Assembly (NCBI GenBank): GCA_000828075.3
Contig: JXCB02000039.1
Location: 328,890-392,889 of the forward strand
Direction: 5' to 3'
Length of the DNA stretch: 64,000 nucleotides
Origin: Tolypothrix campylonemoides VB511288
GTDB lineage: Bacteria > Cyanobacteriota > Cyanobacteriia > Cyanobacteriales > Nostocaceae
Positions 53,680 through 63,002 of this stretch are shown piece by piece (position 1 is the first letter of the stretch; every line of letters begins with the position of its first letter). The translations under genes and the position numbers were made by a program. The notes beneath the pieces were generated by a model that was given only the letters and a program-made list of their open reading frames with translations, made no database searches and was not told where the DNA came from.

Positions 53680-54759
53680 CCAATTGAGTAAATACTCAAA
53701 GATTGGTACTTGTGGTGCCTACTTCCCAAAACTGGCAAGCCCGGCAAGACTGACATTCAGTCACGCCGCACATCCACCCGAGTAAGCTTTGTTCGATAGG
53801 AAAATCAGCTTGATTAGCCCAAAATGGTCTACTGGTCTACAATATTGATAGGAAATCACTATGGGTAATAACATTTGTTTTGATACATCTAGTCGCTCAC
53901 CTTAGCAAAACTTTTCTCGGTTATGACAAGAGCAAGCGTTTCCAGAGTAGATAATAAGTGCGGAGCAAATTTGCTACCCTACCCAAAAAAACTTGCTTTT
54001 TGTCAACAAATAGTGGTAAATAATTAACAATATGTTGCCACAAAATTGTAAAATTTTGTGCGTGGTTGAGGAGGCGTTCACGCTCAGAAAGGGAAATGAG
54101 GATGATTTCTGGTGAACTCCACTTTCGCTCCCTTCTAAAGTAATGCCCAGAAAAGGACTAACTGATTGGAGTTAGTGGTGTAGCTGAAATGGAAGTGGAT
54201 ATTTGCCACCCTAACTCATTGTGCTTGCTGTAGTTAGTTCGTGATTTGCTTGCTTCATATCTATCTGAATACAGATTTCCTTACTTTGCTCCTTAATAAG
54301 ATATTTAAACGAAGATAAAGGATTGTCGCATTATAAATCATTATAATTCCTAAAGGTTCTAGAGCGAATCTTTGGATCCATAATTGTTGTAGCTGTCGCT
54401 ATCGATTATGAGTTTCAACACTCTTGTTAATACTGGTGTTGACGCCTGTAATACCTGAAGGCGGCTTTCCCTCTTTCTTAGAAGAGCTTCTTCAAAGATT
54501 GGTGGCTGACAGAAGTTTGGGGATTGCTCCAAACTGCTAGGAGCAAAGGGAAATGCCCTGCTTTAACCACTCTTGCTGGCAAAGAATTTGTCAGGAACAA
54601 AGAAGCCCTTTGTCTCTAAGACGTTCAATTTATGACAAAAATGTTAGACTCAGTCTTCTTAGAGGATATAGCTTCATACCCAAACACCGAAAGCTTAAGA
54701 GAGTAGTTAGCTGGTGGTGCCGGAAGTAAACCGCGTAAGAAGGACGACCTCATCGCCAT
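53680..54759. other. 1.08-kb divergent control region between kaiA and the histidine kinase
   Basis: No credible gene. CACAAAATT (54039-54047) and AATTTTGTG (54052-54060) form a 9-bp inverted repeat in AT-rich sequence, a possible operator. ACAAAG/CTTTGT pairs weakly near 54600. The region must hold the kaiABC promoter and that of the kinase gene. A small RNA cannot be excluded. Confidence 0.5.
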
Positions 54760-57700
54760 ATGTCAATGCTAAAGTACCCGTTATATGAATTTATAGCAAC
54801 CGTACCCAACTGCCTAGAAACGACTACTATGGCAGTTGTGCTGGAGATTTTTCAACAACAGCAGTGCGATGGCGCAGAGCGCAGCGCCGCAGGCGATCGC
54901 CTGGCAGTCTTGGATAAGCAAAAATGCCTGTTAGGATTAATTTACTCTGCCCGTTTATTACCACAATTACTGACAGCACAAGGCGAAGGTCGTTCTCAGT
55001 TTGTAGACTTACAGCAACCCCTCTCGACACTGGGTCAAGGTTTAATTGAACCTATACAGACAATACCAGCTTCTTTCAATGTGGAGCAATTTAGTTCGTT
55101 TTTGCGCTTTCAAAAGACCCAGGGAAATACGAATTTAGATTGGGCATTGATTGACTCAAATGGCAATTTTTTGGGGCTTGTGGATACCTCGCGTCTGTTG
55201 GGGTTTTTAGCGAAGCAAAAATTGGAAACTGAGACTTCTAAAGGGACTAGGCGCACAAATTCAAGGAAAACGCTTCACAAGTCTTGTGCAAAAATTTTGA
55301 GTAATTCCACTGATGCAGATGAAGTAAAAGGTACTAATGGTAGAAGTTACGCACCTCAGCCAAGACGAGAATGTAAGCCACTGATCGAGTTATTAGAACG
55401 ATTGCCTTGGCCATTAATGTTACAAACAAGCAATGGCGAAGTGGTAACGCAAAACCCGGCTTGGTGGCAACAATTGGGAGCATTGAAAGATCCAGAAGGA
55501 GTCAAGCGACAGGTAGAAGCGATTTTGGCAAATGCTCCAGCCAAGAAATTAGAATACGCGACTCAAACGCCAACCAAAGTTTATTCCTTTGGCAGCAATG
55601 AGCATTTTGGTGAAGAAAATTCTTTGTCAGCTATGAACGAAGTCATGCCTCAAAAAGGCGTGTCACCTAGGTCAACATTGGTGACTCCTCGCACTCCTGA
55701 GGTGCAAGAACAGTCTTTAAAGGAACCTGGATTAAATCGCTGCTTTTTGGATAGTCAGTTAGGGACTTGTACTTGTGTAGTAGAAATACAAAATGGTCAG
55801 GAGCGAGTTTGGCAGTTTGCCAAAATTCCCTTGGACAGCCCTGATTTAAAAGCCCTGAGTACTGATTTTAAAACACTCTCCACTCAAAATTCACCACTCA
55901 GTAGTGATTTGTGGCTGATGCTAGCGACAGATGTCACCGAACAGCAGCAGCTTTGTAAAGAACTAGCCGCGAAAAATGCCGATTTAATTCAACTCAATCG
56001 GTTAAAAGATGAGTTTTTAGCTTGTATCAGTCATGAACTCAAAACTCCTCTAACTGCCGTTTTGGGATTATCACGGTTACTGGTGGATCAGCAATTGGGA
56101 GAATTAAACGAGCGTCAAGCTCGTTATGCAGGACTGATTCATCAAAGTGGACGCCACCTCATGAGTGTGGTCAATGATATTTTGGATTTGACCCGTATGG
56201 AGACGGGACAAATGGAGTTGACGCTCACCAACGTCAACATTCAAGCAGTGTGCGATCGCGCTGTCTCTGAGGCAAAGGCGATTCATACCCAAAGTAGCAA
56301 AGGTTCATTAAAATCCCAAGCTGAAAGTACGCCTGTAGAACACCAATTTAGCTTCTCAATTGAACCTGGCTTAGACCAGATTATGGCGGATGACTTGCGG
56401 ATGCGCCAGATGCTGGTACACCTGCTTTCTAATGCCTTCAAATTTACTGAAACAGGTGGTGAAATCGGGCTGCGGGTCAGTCGTTGGGAAGGTTGGATTG
56501 CCTTTACAGTCTGGGATACAGGCATTGGTATTGCCGAACACCAGCAGCATTTAATTTTTCAGAAATTCCAACAACTGGAAAATCCCCTCACCCGCCAGCA
56601 TGAAGGAACAGGTTTGGGACTTGTATTAACTAGAGCTTTGGCTCGTCTCCACGGTGGCGATGTCAGCTTCTTGTCCCGTGAAGGTAAGGGTAGCCAGTTT
56701 ACACTACTCCTACCCCCCAGCCCCCCTAAAGAGGTCGCGCGATTGGGAGATGAGGAGATAGAAAGAAATTCTTTTTCGCCCCCTCACTCCAACCCAACCC
56801 TACCCTTAGGCAAGTTTCTTGAGGCTGTACGGGAAACTGGTTCTAGATCTAGGGGAAGCGATCGCCCTCCCGTCGTCTACGCTGCGTCATCACCCCATCA
56901 CCCCACATCTTCTAAATCGCTAGTGCTGGTAGTGGAGGCAGTTGCTCGGTATATTGAAGATTTGACCGAACAATTGACAGGTTTGGGTTATCGGGTCGTG
57001 ATTGCTCGCTCAGGATGTGAAGCAGTAGAAAAAGCTCGGCGCTTGCAACCAAAAGCTATCTTCCTCAATCCCCTGCTTCCTTTGCTGTCGGGTTGGGATG
57101 TCCTAACCTTACTCAAATCCGATGGCGCAACTCGTCACATACCCGTGATTGTGACAGCAACAGGAGCTGAAAAAGAGCAAGCATTTGCCAACCGAGCAGA
57201 TGGTTTCTTGAGCTTACCAGTACAGCATCAGGTCTTAACACCGCTGGTAGAAAGTCTGTGTGCTCCACCAGAAGCAAAACAGCAAAAATCAGATCATGGA
57301 GAAATTCACAGCAATAACACACCACTGAAAATTTTGAGGTTGGTCAATGCTGAGTGTGAATCTCTGACATCGCAACCGTTACTTCAACAGCACCGAGTTA
57401 TAGAAGTGGATGACCTGGATCAAGCAGAACTGCTGGCTCGCGTTTGGCAGTTTGATGTCGTTTTGCTCGATACAGAAATGCCAGCAGCCGAAGCTTTACT
57501 AAAACAACTCAGTCAACACCCCCGTTTGGCAAATCTGCCACTTGTGACTTGTAATGTTTCAACGACACAAACTGCTTCTGCAATGCCAAAGCTCTCTGTG
57601 TTCCCTTGCTTAACGCCATTAGGCACAGATAAGTTTCATAATGTTGCGAAAACAGAAGCTTTATTGTCAGTTTTGCAAATTGCATCTGGTGTAAGCTGCC

Positions 57701-58257
57701 CACCCAGCATCTTAGTGGTAGATTTAGCGATTCTGCCGGATTTACCAGAGGTAAGACACAAGCAGGTGAGCAGTTATCGGACAGAAAAAAACTCCTCATT
57801 GAGTAGCCACGTTGCTGGGGAGAATGCTTTGTGTCCCTTGACGATTTCTCGTGGTTCTGAGTGGTTCCAAGCTTTGATTCAGTACCTGCAAACAGCAGGC
57901 TTGAAAGCATCCATGAGTCGCTCTTGGGCAGAACTGCTACAGCAAATTCGCCATCAAAGTGTTGACTTATTGCTGATTTGCTTGGGAGACTCTCCCATCC
58001 CAAAAGAAGTGTACTCAGCCCTGAAAACGTTAGGACAGCTGCCTTTCAACTTACCACCAGTTTTGCTCCTCGACCAACGATTAAATCCCGATGAGGTTGA
58101 AGATGAACAACCTGACATTTCTTCAAACGACACAAATGAAAAATTAGAGTCTATAGAAACTGTGGTGAGTACTATTGCCTGCCAAATTTTACCCCGCTCT
58201 ATATCAATGGAGGACTTGCTCAACGAGGTTAATAAAGCTTTGAAGCCTGACTCATGA
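54760..58257 (+). CDS. CBS-domain hybrid histidine kinase with three degenerate receivers
   Basis: 1165 aa. Order: N-terminal CBS-pair-like region (~20-160), a PAS-like region (~210-400), HisKA with EFLACISHELKTPLTAVLGLSRLL (His425), HATPase_c (MRQMLVHLLSNAFKFTETGGEIGL, WDTGIGIAEHQQHLIFQKFQQ, GTGLGLVLTRALARLHGG). Three receiver-like domains follow. In the first the phospho-Asp site reads AIFLNPLLP (Asn). The second keeps an Asp (VVLLDTEMP) but lacks the acidic pocket. The third (VDLLLICLGDS) has none. It is divergent from kaiABC, and the kinase-plus-pseudo-receiver design recalls CikA, so a clock input or output role is plausible but inferred. A 27-nt mini-hairpin insert at 54871-54897 adds nine residues. 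Confidence 0.85.
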   Translation: MSMLKYPLYEFIATVPNCLETTTMAVVLEIFQQQQCDGAERSAAGDRLAVLDKQKCLLGLIYSARLLPQLLTAQGEGRSQFVDLQQPLSTLGQGLIEPIQTIPASFNVEQFSSFLRFQKTQGNTNLDWALIDSNGNFLGLVDTSRLLGFLAKQKLETETSKGTRRTNSRKTLHKSCAKILSNSTDADEVKGTNGRSYAPQPRRECKPLIELLERLPWPLMLQTSNGEVVTQNPAWWQQLGALKDPEGVKRQVEAILANAPAKKLEYATQTPTKVYSFGSNEHFGEENSLSAMNEVMPQKGVSPRSTLVTPRTPEVQEQSLKEPGLNRCFLDSQLGTCTCVVEIQNGQERVWQFAKIPLDSPDLKALSTDFKTLSTQNSPLSSDLWLMLATDVTEQQQLCKELAAKNADLIQLNRLKDEFLACISHELKTPLTAVLGLSRLLVDQQLGELNERQARYAGLIHQSGRHLMSVVNDILDLTRMETGQMELTLTNVNIQAVCDRAVSEAKAIHTQSSKGSLKSQAESTPVEHQFSFSIEPGLDQIMADDLRMRQMLVHLLSNAFKFTETGGEIGLRVSRWEGWIAFTVWDTGIGIAEHQQHLIFQKFQQLENPLTRQHEGTGLGLVLTRALARLHGGDVSFLSREGKGSQFTLLLPPSPPKEVARLGDEEIERNSFSPPHSNPTLPLGKFLEAVRETGSRSRGSDRPPVVYAASSPHHPTSSKSLVLVVEAVARYIEDLTEQLTGLGYRVVIARSGCEAVEKARRLQPKAIFLNPLLPLLSGWDVLTLLKSDGATRHIPVIVTATGAEKEQAFANRADGFLSLPVQHQVLTPLVESLCAPPEAKQQKSDHGEIHSNNTPLKILRLVNAECESLTSQPLLQQHRVIEVDDLDQAELLARVWQFDVVLLDTEMPAAEALLKQLSQHPRLANLPLVTCNVSTTQTASAMPKLSVFPCLTPLGTDKFHNVAKTEALLSVLQIASGVSCPPSILVVDLAILPDLPEVRHKQVSSYRTEKNSSLSSHVAGENALCPLTISRGSEWFQALIQYLQTAGLKASMSRSWAELLQQIRHQSVDLLLICLGDSPIPKEVYSALKTLGQLPFNLPPVLLLDQRLNPDEVEDEQPDISSNDTNEKLESIETVVSTIACQILPRSISMEDLLNEVNKALKPDS
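54871..54897. mobile_element. 27-nt double mini-hairpin inserted in a HIP1 site inside the kinase gene
   Basis: GCGAT precedes the insert and also ends it, followed by CGC. Inside are GCGCAGAGCGC and CGCCGCAGGCG. Deletion gives TGCGATCGCCTGGCA and protein CDRLAVLD in place of CDGAERSAAGDRLAVLD. Confidence 0.8.
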
Positions 58258-58299
58258 TCCTCGCTGTGCTCAAATTCGCTGATTCAAAATAAAAAAAAA

Positions 58300-58658
58300 G
58301 GCGTTGCTGAATTGAGGTATGAAATTTTCTTCCTTTAATTTTCAAAACCCTTATCTTTGCAACGCCAGTCGCCTGCGGAGGGAGACCAACGCCCTTCGGG
58401 TTCGCCCTTCGGGTATCTCCTTCGGAGACGCTGCGCGTTAGCGAAGCTCCTCCCTTAGGAGGCACGCCAGTTGCCTCTGTCGGGAAACCCTCATTCGCCC
58501 TTCGGGCACGCTTCGCGAACAGCACTGGACTCACCAGTTGCCTGCGGAGGGAAACCCTCCTTCAGCACTGGTCTCACCGCCTGCATGGCTAGCGCTCCTC
58601 CTGCAGCGCTGGCTCGCCTTTGCGCGAACTTAATTTCATACTTTGAATTAGCAACGCC
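58300..58658. mobile_element. 359-bp composite element: 27-bp TIRs around a GC-rich mini-hairpin island
   Basis: GGCGTTGCTGAATTGAGGTA then TGAAATT at the left is inverted at 58632-58658 with a few mismatches. The AT-rich end sequence gives way at ~58365 to a chain of mini-hairpins (GCCCTTCGGG, CTCCTTCGGAG, GGAGGGAAACCCTCC, CGCTTCGCG) ending ~58625. It separates the kinase and glycosyltransferase genes, which are convergent. Confidence 0.75.
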
Positions 58659-58668
58659 GGATAAGTTA

Positions 58669-60561
58669 TTACGAAGAAGGGGTTGACGGATTTTTGAAAG
58701 GAACTCGAATCAGTCCATAAGCACCACTGGTGCCTAAATTTTCATAATCGCTACGCTTTAAGCCCATTTGAGGAAACTTTTTCGGCTGAGCAAGAACTAG
58801 CACTGAGGCAGGTTGCGCTTTCTTTGCGGCTTTGTCTTGAATATATTTTCCAGCAACCGAAGACACTTTTACATAAGTGACTGGACGACGAGTATAAAAA
58901 ACTACTGTAGGCTTTTTGAAGCCCACCATAACCAGTTCTTCATTGGGTTTTTGTGCTTGCACGGCGATCGCAGACAATTGCCGTAAAGGTAGCTGGCGTT
59001 CCTGATCGATCAAAAACAAACAAGGTGTAAGGACAAAAACCATAAACACCGCAAACCCCAACACATTCACCATTAACACAGGCTGGTAACGACGACGCAC
59101 AAGTAGTGCCGCCAGCACAACAGCACAAAGCAGCCAAAGCACACCTCCCAATACAGTTAAACCTGACTGCTCAAACAATTTGTGGAAGTTGGGTGCCGCC
59201 GGATCTTTTATTAACTGAGGAACATAAAACATTGCCACCGCCAGTGCTGATAACAACGCTACATTCACCCAGCCTGTTATGAGGAGGGGAGGATGAGGAG
59301 CCAGCGCCGTGCGGGGGTTCCCCCCGTTGAGGCGACTGGCGTGGAGTGAGGGAGTGAGGGAGTGAGGGAGTGAGGGAGTGAGGGAGTGAGGGGGATGAGG
59401 AAGCTGCCTTATCCGCTTGTCTTTAATGATGTCGCTCCATAGCAGTGCTACCAAAATAGCTGCTGCTGGCATTAAGGGCAATACGTAGCTTGGGAGTTTG
59501 GTTACAGCAATGGTGAAAAAGCCAAAGATAGTAATGAACCAGAAAAAGGCAAATAAACCAAGTTGGCTAGAGCGTTCTTGCGATCGCCAGTAGTTTCGCT
59601 GCCAAAACTTTAGCCTTGCCATTGCCAAAGGCAAGTACACCGAATATGGTGCAAAGCCCAGCAACACTACAAGAAAGTAAAAATACCAAGGAGCTGAGTG
59701 GCTATTGACTACGTTTGTAAATCGTTCAACATTGTGGTAACCAAAAAACGAGTTAATATAATTTTCGCCATTGCGCCAAATAACCAGCACATACCAAGGT
59801 AATGATAAGCATAGAGTAATAAGCAAACCTGTCAGGGGACGCATTTCCCGCAAAACTTCTTTTGCGTTTCCCATATAAAGCAAAAATATGCCGATAATCA
59901 GCGCAGGTAAGACAATTCCTACTGGTCCTTTGGTTAAAATCGCACCAGCAATGAGGATATAAAAAGCTAAATACCACCGTGCTTTCACTTGTGATTTTGA
60001 GGGTTGGGCATACCCGAGAAAAAAGCACAACAACGCTGAGTCCATGCACCCAACCAGCAGCATATCCGAAACACCTGCTCTCCCCCAGACAATCATTTCT
60101 GGATTGAGTGCCATGATAGCCGCTCCCAAAGCAGCGGTTAACCAGCGTCGAGTCGGGCGAACTTTTTGCTCAAGGTAGTCTTCTCTTGCCAAATACCACT
60201 GTATACTGTAAAATCCCAAACTTATCAATCCGAGTGCAGCAAGCGCCGAAGGCAAACGTACAGCCCATTCATTGACTCCAAAAATTGAGTAGGCGATCGC
60301 TTGACACCAGTAAATTAAAGCAGGTTTATCGAAACGAGTTTCGCCATTGAAGAACGGAGTGATCCAATCACCTGTAACTAACATTTGGCGCGAGGCTTCG
60401 GCAAACAGTGGCTCTGTCTCATCAATTAAGCCGAGACTGCCCAAATGCCAGAAGAAAGCAACCCCACCTACCAAAAGTAACCATGAAATCGACAGAGTCA
60501 CAGCGAGGGCTGGACGCTTGCCTATATTGTTAAACCATCGGTCAAAAGCGCGATTAGTCAT
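58669..60561 (-). CDS. GT39-type membrane glycosyltransferase (ArnT/PMT-like)
   Basis: 630 aa with about 11-12 hydrophobic segments. GSLGLIDETEPLFAEASRQMLVTGDWITPFFNGETRFDKPALIYW is the GT-C/PMT_2 first loop with the catalytic Asp-Glu. GRAGVSDMLL and LTKGPVGIVLPALIIGI follow. It would move a sugar from polyprenyl phosphate to lipid or protein in the membrane. Two foreign inserts near residues 395-420: the SLTPSLPH octamer repeat and NGGNPRTALAPHP from a GC-rich repeat. Both are in frame and in a loop, so activity may survive. The annotated start MTNRAF lies in a TAATGAC heptamer run; a later start is possible. Confidence 0.88.
   Translation of the reverse strand: MTNRAFDRWFNNIGKRPALAVTLSISWLLLVGGVAFFWHLGSLGLIDETEPLFAEASRQMLVTGDWITPFFNGETRFDKPALIYWCQAIAYSIFGVNEWAVRLPSALAALGLISLGFYSIQWYLAREDYLEQKVRPTRRWLTAALGAAIMALNPEMIVWGRAGVSDMLLVGCMDSALLCFFLGYAQPSKSQVKARWYLAFYILIAGAILTKGPVGIVLPALIIGIFLLYMGNAKEVLREMRPLTGLLITLCLSLPWYVLVIWRNGENYINSFFGYHNVERFTNVVNSHSAPWYFYFLVVLLGFAPYSVYLPLAMARLKFWQRNYWRSQERSSQLGLFAFFWFITIFGFFTIAVTKLPSYVLPLMPAAAILVALLWSDIIKDKRIRQLPHPPHSLTPSLPHSLTPSLHASRLNGGNPRTALAPHPPLLITGWVNVALLSALAVAMFYVPQLIKDPAAPNFHKLFEQSGLTVLGGVLWLLCAVVLAALLVRRRYQPVLMVNVLGFAVFMVFVLTPCLFLIDQERQLPLRQLSAIAVQAQKPNEELVMVGFKKPTVVFYTRRPVTYVKVSSVAGKYIQDKAAKKAQPASVLVLAQPKKFPQMGLKRSDYENLGTSGAYGLIRVPFKNPSTPSS
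59290..59392. repeat. GC-rich module plus GAGTGAGG octamers inside the GT39 gene
   Basis: CGGGGGTTCCCCCCG (mini-hairpin) followed by GCGACTGGCGTG and six or so GAGTGAGG octamers (59343-59390). The octamer is the complement of that in nifJ at 12041, giving the same peptide, SLTPSLPH. Confidence 0.85.
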
Positions 60562-60735
60562 TAGTGATTAGTCATCAGTCATTAGTTATTAGTGACTAGT
60601 TATGACTTATTAGTCAAGAGTACAAAAGTCAATAGTCTCAATACTAAATTAATCAAGATGACTTTAGCTCAGCTTCTTAGTTCCTGGTGTTCTAAATCAG
60701 GCAAAGACTCTAAACCCATGACTAATGACTAATGA

Positions 60736-61344
60736 CTAATGACTAAGAACAAGTTGCCATTCTTTGTTTTGGGAATTCCAACTTGGAGAGGAAGTTTCCC
60801 CAACAACATATGGACCCCAGTAGCGGCGGGAACCATCTTGTGCAAAGGCAACTAAAATATCTCCCTTCTCAAGTTCTAGCTTACCATTAGGCAAAGCGAG
60901 AATCAGCCCCTTGTCATGACCTTCTTTAGGAGCAAAATCCCAATGTGCTGGGACGGCATCTTTAGTTTGTCCAGAAGAACCTTTGCCTAAAGAGCGCCGC
61001 GACAGTAAGGCAAGGCGCACGGGTTGATTGGTTTGGTTGCTCATCCGTAAAGTTCCTTGATTCACTGCTTTCCCACCTGAACCCTGACGATATGTGATAA
61101 CGCTATTGTTGTCCCCACTGCTGCTTTCTACTCGTTGACTTTTTGGTGTGGGCATTGAATTGGAGACAGTGGAGACAGATGACGCCGTACTCTGTTCCTG
61201 ATGTGTCTGAGCAGGCGGTAGAGAAGATGTTTCTAGTGCTGTTGAGTCAAAGGATACACTCGTCTGACGGCATCCCATTGGTAGAAAAAGCAGTCCCAAT
61301 GAATAAGCTACCAGAACAGTGTACTGATACACTGACGGTTTCAT
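60736..61344 (-). CDS. Lipoprotein of unknown function
   Basis: 202 aa. Signal with lipobox LPMGC (Cys ~25). A Ser/Thr/Gln-rich linker (~30-85) leads to a C-terminal beta-rich domain: GTLRMSNQTNQPVRLALLSRR, PAHWDFAPKEGHDKGLILALPNGKLELEKGDILVAFAQDGSRRYWGPYVVG. Not recognised by name; likely outer- or inner-membrane anchored. Same strand as the GT39 gene, with TAATGAC repeats in the 175-bp gap. Confidence 0.75.
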   Translation of the reverse strand: MKPSVYQYTVLVAYSLGLLFLPMGCRQTSVSFDSTALETSSLPPAQTHQEQSTASSVSTVSNSMPTPKSQRVESSSGDNNSVITYRQGSGGKAVNQGTLRMSNQTNQPVRLALLSRRSLGKGSSGQTKDAVPAHWDFAPKEGHDKGLILALPNGKLELEKGDILVAFAQDGSRRYWGPYVVGETSSPSWNSQNKEWQLVLSH

Positions 61345-61731
61345 AGTAATATATATTACTTATAAGGATTTATTGTTTGGTCTAGACCAAGTCGCAGCTT
61401 TGCTTTGGTAAGAGCAACAAGAAAGTTGTCCACCAAAGGCTCTTTGGGAGCTAGTGCGTGAAATATATCATGTATAGCTGTTTGAGCAAAACAGCTATGC
61501 TGCTGCTCGTAATGAAGAAAAGTATATATTTTATATTGTTACTGAAAATTCCAAAGACACCCACAATACTATTTAAACAAGCTTAGGCTAGACCGATATC
61601 CTCTATATAGGGATATTTCATGATTTCTTAACTTTTCCTTCAAATCGGGTAAGGGAGTTCCTCTAACGTACAAACCCAAGGCGCTGCGCCTCAACTCCCA
61701 CACATCCCTAATCATTTCGGAAGTCCGATTC
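61345..61731. other. Intergenic region between divergent genes
   Basis: ATATCC/GGATAT weak hairpin near 61600 and AGGCGCTGCGCCT at ~61680. The open frame 61569-61874 (minus) overlaps the Ycf20-like gene and is a shadow. Probably holds both promoters. Confidence 0.45.
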
Positions 61732-62064
61732 ATGCAAAACACACGTCTAAACAACCTATTCAATGCTATTGCGTTGCGCTTAAGGCTATGGTTTTTCAAT
61801 CCTTGGCGGCGGTTTTCGGTTCTAATAATTAGTTTTTTGTTCGGTTTTTTTCTAGGAAGCGCAGTTGCTACCACAGCGGGACAAACTGCTGAATGGGACG
61901 TTTTTGTCGCTGCGACGTTAGTGGCGTTGACAGAATTTGGTAGCCGAATATTTTATGGTCGTAGCATACGAGAGCGACAAGCGCTTTGGGTAGAATCTCT
62001 CAATATCCTCAAAGTTGGTCTGACTTACAGCTTGTTTTTGGAAGCGTTCAAGCTGGGTTCTTGA
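61732..62064 (+). CDS. Ycf20-like protein (DUF565)
   Basis: 110 aa. NPWRRFSVLIISFLFGFFLGSAVATTAGQTAEWDVFVAATLVALTEFGSRIFYG spans two hydrophobic helices and is the DUF565/Ycf20 signature. In algae a Ycf20 homologue affects non-photochemical quenching; the cyanobacterial role is unclear. ATG 61732. Confidence 0.9.
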   Translation: MQNTRLNNLFNAIALRLRLWFFNPWRRFSVLIISFLFGFFLGSAVATTAGQTAEWDVFVAATLVALTEFGSRIFYGRSIRERQALWVESLNILKVGLTYSLFLEAFKLGS

Positions 62065-62082
62065 AGGGAGATGAGGGGGATG

Positions 62083-62185
62083 AGGGAGAGAGGGAGTGAG
62101 GGAGTGAGGGAGTGAGGGATAATAATTAATTGACTAATGACTAATGACTAATGACTAATGACTAATGACTAATGACTAATAATAC
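62083..62185. repeat. Octamer and heptamer tandem arrays before the glycerate kinase gene
   Basis: GAGTGAGG octamers (about 62090-62118) are followed by eight or so TAATGAC heptamers (about 62132-62182). The start codon of the next gene (ATGACTAAT at 62172) is itself part of the heptamer array. Confidence 0.85.
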
Positions 62186-63002
62186 TAATAATAATTTGTA
62201 CCTATCTTTGGCAAGACAAATTGCATCTTATCGCCAACAGTTGGGGCGTCCCTTTATACAAGGTATTTTAGGAGGACAAGGCACCGGCAAAACGACACTG
62301 TGCGCCAATCTCTGCTTAATTCTCAAACAGTTGGGATACCACACCCTCGGTTTATCTTTGGATGACTTGTATAAAACGTATAATGAGCGTTTGGCATTAA
62401 AACAAAAAGACCCGCGCTTCATTTGGCGTGGTCCCCCAGGAACACACGATGTAGAACTGGGTTTAACTGTACTTAACCAAATTCGCGAGTGCAAAAGCCC
62501 AGTAGCTGTTCCCCGCTTTGATAAATCTCTCCACGGGGGTGCTGGTGATAGAATGACTCCGGAAATTGTAGAGAATGTGGATATTGTCTTGTTTGAAGGT
62601 TGGTTTGTGGGTGTGCGACCAATTGAGCCTGCTGCATTTGATACCCCACCGCCGCCAATTCTCACAGATGAGGATAAGGCGTTTGCCGGTGAGATGAATT
62701 GCAAACTCAGCGACTATCTACCACTGTGGGAGCAGTTGGATAACTTAATTTTGCTGTATCCGAAAGATTACCGCCTTTCTTTAGAATGGCGCAAACAAGC
62801 GGAACGCCAAATGATTGCTGCTGGTAAATCAGGAATGAGCGAAAAAGAGGTGGAGGAATTCGTCAATTATTTTTGGCGTTCTCTGCACCCAGAATTGTTT
62901 ATCAGTCCGTTGGTCGAATCTCCTACGCTTGTTGATTTAGTGATTGAAGTTAATTCTGACCACTCGTTTGGTGCAGTTTATAAGACAATACGGTTCAGAT
63001 AA
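62172..63002 (+). CDS. Glycerate kinase-like P-loop kinase (plant/cyanobacterial type)
   Basis: 276 aa. P-loop ILGGQGTGKTTL (~residues 32-43), GLSLDDLYKTYNERLALK, WRGPPGTHDVELGL, VPRFDKSLHGGAGDR, and VLFEGWFVG are the hallmarks of D-glycerate 3-kinase, the last step of photorespiration. The first residues, MTNNTNNN, come from the heptamer array; the genuine family homology begins at about SLARQIASYRQQLG, so either the array supplies the start or an ancestral N-terminus was lost. Neighbour Ycf20 gene is 107 bp upstream. Confidence 0.85.
   Translation: MTNNTNNNLYLSLARQIASYRQQLGRPFIQGILGGQGTGKTTLCANLCLILKQLGYHTLGLSLDDLYKTYNERLALKQKDPRFIWRGPPGTHDVELGLTVLNQIRECKSPVAVPRFDKSLHGGAGDRMTPEIVENVDIVLFEGWFVGVRPIEPAAFDTPPPPILTDEDKAFAGEMNCKLSDYLPLWEQLDNLILLYPKDYRLSLEWRKQAERQMIAAGKSGMSEKEVEEFVNYFWRSLHPELFISPLVESPTLVDLVIEVNSDHSFGAVYKTIRFR

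Noticed and set aside
57509-58003. 164-codon minus-strand open frame
   Set aside because: Antisense to the receiver region of the hybrid kinase; no motifs.
62228-62704. 158-codon minus-strand open frame
   Set aside because: Antisense to the glycerate kinase-like gene with its intact P-loop.
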